Shown here: positions 6,437 through 13,622 of the stretch, one piece after another | Numbering within the stretch: the stretch's first letter is position 1 | Layout of the letters: each line of letters opens with the position of its first letter | DNA from: Streptomyces sp. NBC_00376 | GTDB lineage: Bacteria; Actinomycetota; Actinomycetes; Streptomycetales; Streptomycetaceae | Direction of reading: 5' to 3' | DNA: 64,000 nucleotides | Assembly: GCF_036077095.1 (NCBI RefSeq) | Contig: NZ_CP107960.1 | Coordinates: 5,952,001-6,016,000 of the forward strand | Made by a program: the position numbers and the translations under genes | Notes under the pieces: generated by a model | The model's input: the letters and a program-made list of their open reading frames with translations, nothing else | What the model was told of the DNA's origin: nothing | Database searches by the model: none

Positions 6437-8680
6437 CTACGGCTGCCCCATCTTCTTCTGGGCGTCCTCGATGCCGTACTGGTACCAGTTCTCGGCAGTC
6501 GTCTGGAGATGGTCCTCGTACTCGCCCGGGGTCGCGTCCAACTCCTCCTTCGTGAGGCCCTTCTCCATCGCCATCTTGCGCATCATGGCGTCCATCTGGT
6601 TCTCGCCGTTCTCGAAGTGGTCGACCATGTTCTTGCGGGTGTCCGCGTCGACCGTGGCGTTGAGATCGTTCATGTACGCGGCCGTGCCCACGTCGACCGA
6701 GCGCTGGACCACGTCTCCGACGATGGGGATGGCCGTCAGGGGTGCGCCGATGACGTGGTAGTTCATCATCTTGTTCCAGCCGTTGGTGTCCTTCTCCGCC
6801 TGGCCGAGGTCGTAGATGACGTCGCCGCGCACGCCGTCGAGGTGCCCGAGCACCGACGCGGACTGCTTGACCCAGGCGCGCAGCCCCTCGTCCTCCTTGC
6901 GGAACGAGTCCGCCGGGTATTCGTTCATCCCCTCGGCGATCACCACGCTCTGCGAGTGGTGCATGACACCGAACGCCTTGGGATCCTCGGCGACGCCGCG
7001 CATGATGCGGAGGAGGTCGCCCCGCTCGATCTCGAGGCTGTTGTAGTCGGTGGGACCGTCCATGTTCTTGCCGAGGATCTGGTGCACGTCCGAGGCGTAG
7101 TCCCCGATCATGTTGCCCATGCTCGTGCGCATGGGCAGGGGCACGGAGCTCTGGTTCTTCGGCGCGTCCTCGCCGCTGTACTCCTTGACGATCCGCTCGA
7201 AGATCGCGGTCTCCGCGCCGTCGTGGTGGGCGCCGGCGCCGTGCAGGGGGCTGCCCGGCTCGCGGCCGGTGGCCGCGGCCTCCAGAGCGGCGCCGAACTC
7301 GGTGCGGGCCGAGGTCTGCTGCAGGTCGTCGGGCATCTTGTCCTGGACGTCGCCGCCCGGCCAGTCCCGGTCCTCCAAGAAGTACTTGAGGTTGTCCGTG
7401 GTGTTCGGGTCGAAGTAGTGGGTGGAGGCGGACGGGTTGCGGCTCATGGCGTTCAGCAGGCCCTTCATCGGGTCCTCCTGTGTGCCCTGCCAGTTCTTCA
7501 TGACGCCGTCGTAGGCGTCGTCGTTGTTCGTCTCCCAGTCGCGAATGGTGTCGCCGACCTCGGTCAGGAACGCCTCGCTGTAGACCGGGTCGCCCTTGTC
7601 CTTGTCGTACGGGGAGGCCTTCTCGTCCTTCGGGTCGTACGCCTTGTCGCCGGCGTCGGCGGCCATCAGGTCCGTGAGGTCCTTCAGGGTCGCGGCGCCG
7701 CCCCCGATGGCCCCGGGGTGGCGTGCGGGGAGGCCGTTGCCGTCGCGGGCCGTGGCGATGAGCTTGTCGGTCCAGGCCGAGGTGACACCACCCGGGGTAC
7801 CGATCGAGGATTCGGGTCCGGTGGCGGTGGCAAGGGAGCCGGACAGTGCCTTGTAGAGGCGGGCGTCGGTGCTGGAGAGCTGGCCGTCCATGCCGCCCGT
7901 CTCCAGGGAGTTGGCGAGCAGCAGCACGGCGTCCTGCTGGTCGCGGCCCCGGTAGCTGAGGTTCTTCATCAGCTGCTCGGAGAAGGCGGGCGAGTCCTTG
8001 CCGTTCTCGGCGAGCGTGAGGAGCCGCTCGCGCTCCTTGTCGTCGAGGTGTTCCCAACGGGCGTAGAGCTTGGCGGCCTCGCGGCCGTTCTCCGCCTGCT
8101 GCTTCTCCTCGGCGCGCATCTTCTTGGCGTCGGCGACACCACCGAGGTCGGTGCTGCCGAAGTCGTTGGGGTGGTTTCGGATCAGTGCCCGCAGACCCCA
8201 GGCGCAGAGCTCATCGGCTTCGTTCGCACGTTTCAGGATGCCGTCGATCTTGCCGCGCAGTGCCTCGAACTGTGCCTCGGTGGCTATGGGTTCGGTGCTG
8301 TCCTTGGACCGGCGGTCGGGATGTACTCGATGGCTGAGGACGCCGTCGGGGTAGATGGTGATACCCGGTGGGGGGTTCTCGTACGTCTGCTTGAGGTCGT
8401 CCTGGGCCGACTTGAAAAGAGCGTGGGCGTCCTTGAGGAGGTCACGTACGGACTCGGCCTCGGTGATGGCGTCACCGAATTCCTTGGCGGTCTTGGTGAC
8501 GAACTCCTTGGTGACGGTGGCGTTCTCACCCTTCCAGCTGGACTTGTCGGCCTTGGTCTTCATGGCCGACGCGTCGGTCTGGAGGGGCGAGGTCAGCTTG
8601 CCGATCATCTCGGTCCACTGGGTCACCGCGGTGTCGAGCGGGCCGAGCCTGGCATTGAGGAGCTGCTCGAAGGTGGGCAT
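6437..8680 (-). CDS. Large WXG-type protein, putative T7SS substrate or effector
   Basis: A 747-residue protein with an AAGGAG ribosome site 8 bases before ATG 8680. The N-terminal 100 residues are helical with an SSWKGENA turn (about residues 47-54), matching the W-x-G of WXG100-like secretion domains, and no signal peptide is present. The central part (about 130-560) is acidic, helix-rich and unrecognised. A later segment, IGAPLTAIPIVGDVVQRSVD (about 637-656), is hydrophobic and may insert in or touch membranes. The C-terminus ends EDAQKKMGQP, and a copy of this tail is duplicated downstream. It may belong to an actinobacterial family of WXG-type proteins such as DUF6571, but I cannot confirm this. 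No T7SS machinery genes are present in the window. Confidence 0.75.
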   Translation of the reverse strand: MPTFEQLLNARLGPLDTAVTQWTEMIGKLTSPLQTDASAMKTKADKSSWKGENATVTKEFVTKTAKEFGDAITEAESVRDLLKDAHALFKSAQDDLKQTYENPPPGITIYPDGVLSHRVHPDRRSKDSTEPIATEAQFEALRGKIDGILKRANEADELCAWGLRALIRNHPNDFGSTDLGGVADAKKMRAEEKQQAENGREAAKLYARWEHLDDKERERLLTLAENGKDSPAFSEQLMKNLSYRGRDQQDAVLLLANSLETGGMDGQLSSTDARLYKALSGSLATATGPESSIGTPGGVTSAWTDKLIATARDGNGLPARHPGAIGGGAATLKDLTDLMAADAGDKAYDPKDEKASPYDKDKGDPVYSEAFLTEVGDTIRDWETNNDDAYDGVMKNWQGTQEDPMKGLLNAMSRNPSASTHYFDPNTTDNLKYFLEDRDWPGGDVQDKMPDDLQQTSARTEFGAALEAAATGREPGSPLHGAGAHHDGAETAIFERIVKEYSGEDAPKNQSSVPLPMRTSMGNMIGDYASDVHQILGKNMDGPTDYNSLEIERGDLLRIMRGVAEDPKAFGVMHHSQSVVIAEGMNEYPADSFRKEDEGLRAWVKQSASVLGHLDGVRGDVIYDLGQAEKDTNGWNKMMNYHVIGAPLTAIPIVGDVVQRSVDVGTAAYMNDLNATVDADTRKNMVDHFENGENQMDAMMRKMAMEKGLTKEELDATPGEYEDHLQTTAENWYQYGIEDAQKKMGQP

Positions 8681-8692
8681 GGTGGCTGCTCC

Positions 8693-9154
8693 TTACTGGA
8701 AGTACTTGCTGATCTGCGAGGCGGGAACGGCCGCGTCCGCTCCCGGGGCGACGGGACCGACGATGCGCAACTGCGCCTCGACCCACTCGTCGTCGGCCTT
8801 TTTCGAGGCCTTCGTGTAGTCGAGGTGGTTGGAGATATGGGCGCACGCCTGAAGGAGGGTCTTCACCTGCGTCTCCCAGGTCCCGATCACTTCGGTGAAC
8901 GCCGCACCGGTGTCGAACCCGTCGCCCTTGAGGCTCGTACCGGCGGTCTCACTCGCCGCCTTCGCGTGCTTACCTGTCGCCTCGAGGCCGTTGAACAGGT
9001 CGAATGCCGCGTGGCCTATGTCCCCCAGCTCATCGTCCGAGACCACGTAGTCGGCCGACCCCTTCGCGGGCCCGGAACCGCCGGTTCCACCGGCCGTGTT
9101 CAGCCTCATCGCGGCGGAGGCCTTCAGCGCGCCCCATTCCTCTTCGAACGACAT
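8693..9154 (-). CDS. Small helical partner protein of the WXG-type substrate
   Basis: A 153-residue, mostly helical protein encoded 12 bases before the large WXG-type gene. ATG 9154 is chosen, with GGGG 9 bases upstream; an in-frame GTG at 9163 is an alternative. Residues about 40-110 form two long predicted helices separated by a loop (GHAAFDLFNGLEATGKHAK ... GTWETQVKTLLQACAHISNHL), as in ESX-type partners or substrate chaperones. There is no signal peptide or membrane helix. T7SS substrates are commonly exported as pairs, so this is likely the cosecreted or chaperone partner. The family name is not certain. Confidence 0.65.
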   Translation of the reverse strand: MSFEEEWGALKASAAMRLNTAGGTGGSGPAKGSADYVVSDDELGDIGHAAFDLFNGLEATGKHAKAASETAGTSLKGDGFDTGAAFTEVIGTWETQVKTLLQACAHISNHLDYTKASKKADDEWVEAQLRIVGPVAPGADAAVPASQISKYFQ

Positions 9155-9417
9155 GATCCACACCCCGTGTACTGATAGACAGCCGAATCGCGCGCCACGA
9201 TACCCGCGTGATCAAACGATTCGCCGACGACGAGGTCTTCGGCGTCCCGGGAACGCGCTGAAGCTCCGTCGAGGCTCAGTTGGCGCAACTGTCCCCGCAA
9301 CTCGGCTTTTTCCGACGGAGCTTCGGTGACGGCTGAACCGTTCGTTCGCGATTCGGCCGGATCGCTGTCACCGGCATCGGCGTGCCGCACAAGGTGCCTT
9401 TCCGGTGAATCGTCCAT
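9124..9417 (-). CDS. Possible small ORF upstream of the T7SS-like operon
   Basis: A 97-codon frame beginning MDDSPERHLVRHADAGDS at ATG 9417 and overlapping the start of the partner gene by 31 bases. The middle looks protein-like (SEKAELRGQLRQLSLDGASARSRDAEDLVV), but third-position GC is lower than in neighbouring genes and the last codons look random. No ribosome site stands out beyond ACGGGG. It could be a real leader gene of the operon or a chance frame. Confidence 0.25.
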   Translation of the reverse strand: MDDSPERHLVRHADAGDSDPAESRTNGSAVTEAPSEKAELRGQLRQLSLDGASARSRDAEDLVVGESFDHAGIVARDSAVYQYTGCGSCRSKRNGAR

Positions 9418-9788
9418 CCCCGTTCGGGCAGGGATCGTGTCCACGGGGTCCGGCTCGGCCCTGTCGGCGAAGTCCCTCGGAATCGTCGCACTGGATCTAC
9501 GAGTGGGTCTCGACCGGACCGGGCGCCGGACCGACAGATATCACCTCTCGTTACGGAGTGTAACCGTGTGTGATGCATAGGGGGCCGCCCTGGCTTCTGA
9601 AGCCCACTGCGATGCGGAGGTGATCCGGTGGTGCCGAGTCCTGCCCGCCCCGCTGTCGATGTTCCGGCAGCAGTGTCATGGCCTGCGTGTACGTAGGTCT
9701 CGGGGCCCTCGCCGGGAGCCGTTCGTTCCCTGCCTGTGCGTCCCCGCCTGCGCTTCATGCCCGGAGAGTCACCTGTGGCAACGCTCCG

Positions 9789-9821
9789 AAGGATTAGGGG
9801 ATTTCGTCACCTTTAATCCTT
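9789..9821. repeat. Inverted repeat AAGGATTA...TAATCCTT
   Basis: Arms 9789-9796 and 9814-9821 are perfect 8-bp reverse complements separated by 17 bases. They lie about 20-50 bases before the candidate -35 box of the RGGYGG peptide gene, a position suited to an activator or repressor site. The AT content is unusual for this genome. Confidence 0.5.
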
Positions 9822-9839
9822 GATTACGGCTTCTACGAC

Positions 9840-9868
9840 TTGTTGGTCGCAGGGGTCGGACGTAGTGT
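9840..9868 (+). promoter_or_regulatory. Candidate promoter of the RGGYGG peptide gene
   Basis: TTGTTG (9840-9845), a 17-base spacer and TAGTGT (9863-9868) fit a housekeeping-type promoter. Transcription would start near 9875, about 53 bases before the ATG. Confidence 0.45.
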
Positions 9869-9927
9869 CGAAAGTGCCGCTGCAGGAGCAAGGAGCGGCA
9901 AAGCGAACTCCTCCAGAGGAGGCGAAG

Positions 9928-10143
9928 ATGAAGGTTCGTAGCATCTTCGACCACAGGGACGGCGGTCGCGGCGGATACGGTGGCCGTGGCGGATATGGTG
10001 GCCGTGGCGGTTACGGCGGTCGTGGCGGTTACGGCGGTCGTGGCGGATACGGCGGTCGTGGCGGATACGGCGGCCGTGGTTACGGCGGACGTGGGTTCGG
10101 CGGCTACGGCGGCTACGGCCGCGGTGGAGGCTGGGGTTACTGA
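9928..10143 (+). CDS. Small RGGYGG-repeat peptide
   Basis: A 71-residue peptide with a strong AGAGGAGG ribosome site 5 bases before ATG 9928. A 13-residue head (MKVRSIFDHRDGG) is followed by about seven tandem RGGYGG hexapeptides and a Gly/Tyr/Arg tail ending GGWGY. The repeats are also visible as 18-bp DNA units. There is no signal peptide, no cysteine, and only Gly, Arg and Tyr dominate. Such RGG/GYG tracts bind RNA or phase-separate in other proteins. Glycine-rich peptides can also be secreted or modified, and an ABC exporter gene begins 125 bases downstream. I do not recognise the family; the strong ribosome site and repeat conservation argue that it is expressed. Confidence 0.75.
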   Translation: MKVRSIFDHRDGGRGGYGGRGGYGGRGGYGGRGGYGGRGGYGGRGGYGGRGYGGRGFGGYGGYGRGGGWGY

Positions 10144-10268
10144 CACTCTTCACTCCCGATCCCTGACACCAACTCGAGGCAGGCTCGCGCAGCGCGCGGG
10201 TCCGCCTCGTCATGTGGGGACCCGTTTCCACGGCTACGGCCCATAGGCCCGAGCACGTCTGTGATGTG

Positions 10269-12158
10269 ATGTCCATGCGCTTTCACAGCCCGCTCCAGCG
10301 TTCCGCCCGCGACGAGGAGCCGCCCGAGGACCCGGTGACGGATGTTCCGATCCGCACCGACCCCGTCAGCATCGTGGCGTCCTTCCGGCGCTTCTGGCCT
10401 CTGACCAGAGGCGATCGGCGCTGGCTCGTCGTCATCTTCCTGTGTGCGGTCCTGGCCGCCCTCGCCGAGACCATCACCGTGCTGCTGTTCGCCGAACTCA
10501 CCGACAAAGCCCTGCAGAGCGGCACGGTCAGCGCCTTCTGGAAACCCGCCGGCCAGTGGCTCGCCGTGGCGGTCGCCGGTGCCGTGGTGGGGTACCTGGG
10601 CAGTTCGCTCGCGGTCTGGACCGCCGAACGCTTCGTGCTGCGGCTGCGGGCCCGCGTCTTCGGCCATATCCAGAAGCTCCCGCCGCACTTCTTCCAGCGC
10701 AATCGCCGCGGCGACCTGGTGGAGCGGCTGACGGGCGACGTGGAGGCCATCGAGGCGCTCGTGGTCTCCGGCATCGTCGGGGCGTCGTCGGCGCTGTTCG
10801 GCACCGTCTTCTACGCCGGTGCCGCCCTGTTGCTGCGCTGGGACCTGGCCCTCGCCACCTTCGTCATGGTTCCGATCCTGCTGCTCGTCACCCGCGGGTT
10901 CGCCAAGCCCCTGCGCGCGGTGTCCCGGCGCGGCCGGGCGGCGGACGGCGCCATCACCGCCGTGGTCGAGGAGACCCTGGTCAACGTCGTCATGACCCAG
11001 GCGTACAACAGGCAGCAGGCCGAGGAGGAACGGCTCAGCAGCAAGGCGCGGCTCCGGTTGAGGACCGCGGTGAAGGCCGTCCGCCTCACGGAGTTCTACG
11101 AGCAGTTCATCGAAGTCCTCGAAACGCTGTGCGTCCTCACCATCATCGGGCTGGGGGCGTGGGAGATCTCGGCCGGCCGGATGACCCTCGGACAACTGCT
11201 GGCCTTCGCCGCCTTCATCGGCTACCTCTACCCGCCGATCCGTTCGCTGGGCCAGCTCGGTCTGACGGCCACCGCCGCGACCGCGGGCGCCGAACGACTG
11301 CTGGAGATCCTCGACGCCGAGCCCTCCATCACCGATCCGGGCGACTCGGTGCCGGTGCCGGAGCGCAGCCGGGCGCTCGGCGAGGTGGAGGCGCGTCAGG
11401 TCTTCTTCCACTACCCCGGCAGCGACGAGACGGTGCTCAGGGACCTCTCGTTCACCGCAAGTCCGGGGGAACTGCTGGTCATCACCGGCCCCAGCGGCGC
11501 GGGCAAGTCGACGCTGGCCGCGCTGCTGCTCAGGTTCTACGACCCGGACGCCGGCAGCGTCCTGCTGGACGGCGTCTCCGTGGACCGGATGCCGCTGACC
11601 TACCTCCGCCAGAACATCACGCTGCTGCCGCAGGACACGCTTGTCCTGCACGACACCATCGAGGAGAACATCGGCTGCGGACGCCCCGACGCGAGCCACG
11701 AGGATGTCGAGCGGGCCGCGCGGGCGGCCGACGCCCACGCGTTCATCGAGGTTCTGCCAGAGGGATATGACACCGTCATATCCACCGGCACCTCCCGGCT
11801 CTCCGGCGGCCAGCTGCAGCGCATCGCCATCGCCCGCGCCATGCTGCGCGACGCCCCCGTGCTCCTCCTCGACGAGCCCACCACCGGCCTCGACCGGCTG
11901 GCCGCGGAACGCATCCTGGAGCCCCTGCGGCGGCTGGCCCGCGGCCGCACCACCATCGTGATCACCCATGACCTGGCCCTGGCCGCGGACGCCGACCGCA
12001 TCCTCGTACTGGACGAGGGGCGCCTGGTGGAATCCGGCACGCACACCCAACTTCTCGGCCGGAGCGGCCTGTACGCCACGCTCTTCGAGCGCCGCTCCCG
12101 GCCGCACAACGGAACCGTCTACAAGTCGGCCCGGCCGTCAGGGATCCACTGGAGATAG
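10269..12158 (+). CDS. ABC exporter, fused membrane and ATP-binding domains
   Basis: A 629-residue TMD-NBD exporter half, expected to act as a homodimer in the membrane. ATG 10269 or 10275 may be the start; neither has a clear ribosome site. Six membrane helices span about residues 50-340, and an FFQRNRRGDLVERLTGD motif marks the first cytoplasmic coupling region. The ATPase domain has Walker A GPSGAGKST (about 407-415), LSGGQ (about 511) and Walker B VLLLDEPTTGLD (about 530-541), all consensus, with an H-loop THD. There is no N-terminal peptidase domain. It lies just after the RGGYGG peptide gene on the same strand, which makes that peptide a candidate but unproven substrate. Confidence 0.88.
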   Translation: MSMRFHSPLQRSARDEEPPEDPVTDVPIRTDPVSIVASFRRFWPLTRGDRRWLVVIFLCAVLAALAETITVLLFAELTDKALQSGTVSAFWKPAGQWLAVAVAGAVVGYLGSSLAVWTAERFVLRLRARVFGHIQKLPPHFFQRNRRGDLVERLTGDVEAIEALVVSGIVGASSALFGTVFYAGAALLLRWDLALATFVMVPILLLVTRGFAKPLRAVSRRGRAADGAITAVVEETLVNVVMTQAYNRQQAEEERLSSKARLRLRTAVKAVRLTEFYEQFIEVLETLCVLTIIGLGAWEISAGRMTLGQLLAFAAFIGYLYPPIRSLGQLGLTATAATAGAERLLEILDAEPSITDPGDSVPVPERSRALGEVEARQVFFHYPGSDETVLRDLSFTASPGELLVITGPSGAGKSTLAALLLRFYDPDAGSVLLDGVSVDRMPLTYLRQNITLLPQDTLVLHDTIEENIGCGRPDASHEDVERAARAADAHAFIEVLPEGYDTVISTGTSRLSGGQLQRIAIARAMLRDAPVLLLDEPTTGLDRLAAERILEPLRRLARGRTTIVITHDLALAADADRILVLDEGRLVESGTHTQLLGRSGLYATLFERRSRPHNGTVYKSARPSGIHWR

Positions 12159-12254
12159 CCGGCCGGCGCCACGGAGCCGTTACGGCACTGCCGGGGCGGC
12201 CGGTTCCCGACGGCGACCGGACCGCCGGAGAACTGCCGGTGGTTACCATCCGCT

Positions 12255-13520
12255 GTGACCGATACGACCGAAGGACCCGCTCCCCGCCCCCGCATACTCG
12301 CCGACCTGACGCCGCTGCGGACCTCCCCCGACTACCGGCGGCTCTGGCTCGGGAACACGGTCTCCTGGATCGGGCAGGGGATGACGGCGCTCGCCGTGTC
12401 GCTCCAGGTCTACGACATCACCGGGTCCGCCTTCTCGGTCGGGCTGATCGGGTTCTGCTCGTTCCTGCCGCTGGTCGTCTTCGGGCTGTACGGCGGTGCC
12501 GTCGCCGACACCATCGACCGGCGAAAGCTCGGCCTGGCCAGCTCCGCCGGGTCGTTCGTGCTCTCCGTCGCCCTGGTCGTCATCGCCGTCGCGGGCGTGG
12601 AGCAGGTGGGCCTGCTGTACGCGATCGTCTGCCTCCAGGCGGCCTGCTTCGCGGTCAACTCACCGGCCCGCAGCTCGATGATCGCCCGGCTGCTGCCGGC
12701 CGAGCAGCTGCCCGCCGCCAACGCCCTCACCTCCATGACCAGCACCACCGGCATGCTGGTCGGGCCGATGCTCGGCGGGCTCGTCGTCGGCTGGTGGGGC
12801 TACCGGGCCGCGTACACCGTCGACGCCGTCACCTTCACCGCCTCGCTCTACGCGATGTGGCGGCTGCCCGCCATGCTGCCGGAGCGGGAGGAGGGCGCGG
12901 GGGACAAGCGGGCGTCCGTCGCGGACGGGCTGCGCTTCCTCGGGACCAGGCCCAATCTCCGGATGACCTTCTTCACCGATCTGTGCGCCATGGTGCTGGC
13001 CCACCCCCGGGCGCTCTTCCCCGTCGTCGCCGTCCTCTGGTACGGCGGTGACGCGAAGACCACCGGACTGCTGGTCGCCGCCCCGGCGCTCGGGGCGTTG
13101 CTCGGCGGGGTGTTCTCCGGATGGCTGGGGCGCGTCCGGCGCCACGGTCTCGCCGTGCTGGTCGCCGTCGCCTGCTGGGGCACCGCCATCGCGGTCTTCG
13201 GCCTGACCCGGCAGCTCTGGCTAGGGCTGATCTTCCTGGCGCTCGCCGGGTGCGCGGACACCACCTCGATGGTCTTCCGCAACACCATGCTCCAGGCGGC
13301 CGTGCCGGACGAGATGCGAGGACGGCTCCAGGGCGTGTTCATCGTCGTCGTGGCGGGCGGACCGAGGCTCGGCGACTTCGTGGCGGGATCGGTCGCCGAC
13401 CTCGCCTCGCCCGGCATGGCGGTGACCGGGGGCGGGATCGCCTGCGTCGTCGCGGTGACCCTGCTGGGGCTGCGGTGGCGCGGGTTCGCCCGGTACGACG
13501 CGCAGAACCCGCAGCCCTGA
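12255..13520 (+). CDS. MFS exporter (EntS-like)
   Basis: A 421-residue major facilitator transporter with about 12 membrane helices. The GTG start at 12255 opens MTDTTEGPAPRPRILADL before a PLRTSPDYRRLWLGN segment, the pre-helix-1 pattern of enterobactin-exporter-type MFS proteins. GGAVADTIDRRKLGL (about residue 80) is the MFS motif A loop. No ribosome site is obvious. The last codons, RYDAQNPQP, and the stop are part of a 44-bp unit repeated three times. Substrate unknown; efflux of a small molecule or siderophore is typical for this group. Confidence 0.8.
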   Translation: MTDTTEGPAPRPRILADLTPLRTSPDYRRLWLGNTVSWIGQGMTALAVSLQVYDITGSAFSVGLIGFCSFLPLVVFGLYGGAVADTIDRRKLGLASSAGSFVLSVALVVIAVAGVEQVGLLYAIVCLQAACFAVNSPARSSMIARLLPAEQLPAANALTSMTSTTGMLVGPMLGGLVVGWWGYRAAYTVDAVTFTASLYAMWRLPAMLPEREEGAGDKRASVADGLRFLGTRPNLRMTFFTDLCAMVLAHPRALFPVVAVLWYGGDAKTTGLLVAAPALGALLGGVFSGWLGRVRRHGLAVLVAVACWGTAIAVFGLTRQLWLGLIFLALAGCADTTSMVFRNTMLQAAVPDEMRGRLQGVFIVVVAGGPRLGDFVAGSVADLASPGMAVTGGGIACVVAVTLLGLRWRGFARYDAQNPQP

Positions 13521-13622
13521 TCGGCCCCCGCCTCCGGTACGACGCGCAGAACCCGCAGCCCTGACCGGCCCCCGCCTCCGGTACGACGCGCAGAACCCGC
13601 AGCCCTGACCGGCCCCCGCCTC
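13491..13622. repeat. Three tandem 44-bp repeats at the MFS gene 3' end
   Basis: Copies at 13491-13534, 13535-13578 and 13579-13622 are identical except for one T/C difference. The first contains the last nine codons and stop of the MFS gene. The third runs into the stop codon of the convergent carboxyltransferase gene. As 44 is not a multiple of three, each copy shifts the frame while repeating the coding tail and stop. It is probably a slippage or tandem-duplication product. Confidence 0.95.

Larger units (their letters stand above)
9155..9927. other. 773-bp intergenic region
   Basis: Apart from the doubtful frame at 9124-9417 I see no convincing gene between the T7SS-like operon (minus) and the RGGYGG peptide gene (plus). 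It holds a GTTAC-GGAGT-GTAAC inverted repeat (9550-9564) that could be an operator, a second inverted repeat (9789-9821) and a candidate promoter (9840-9868). Base composition is less GC-rich than in coding DNA. Confidence 0.6.

Noticed and set aside
4890..9154. A tRNA-linked integrated island ending with the T7SS-like genes
   Set aside because: No integrase, excisionase or direct repeat of the tRNA 3' end is seen in the window, so an integrated element cannot be supported.
9276..9758. A 160-codon frame on the minus strand
   Set aside because: Basic, low-complexity translation without start context, overlapping regulatory repeats.
9928..10143. The RGGYGG peptide as a lanthipeptide or double-glycine bacteriocin
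   Set aside because: It has no Cys or Ser/Thr-rich core, no modification enzyme gene nearby, and the exporter lacks the leader peptidase domain.
13491..13622. A CRISPR array
   Set aside because: Units follow directly with no spacers, and there are no cas genes. The same applies to 55212-55318.
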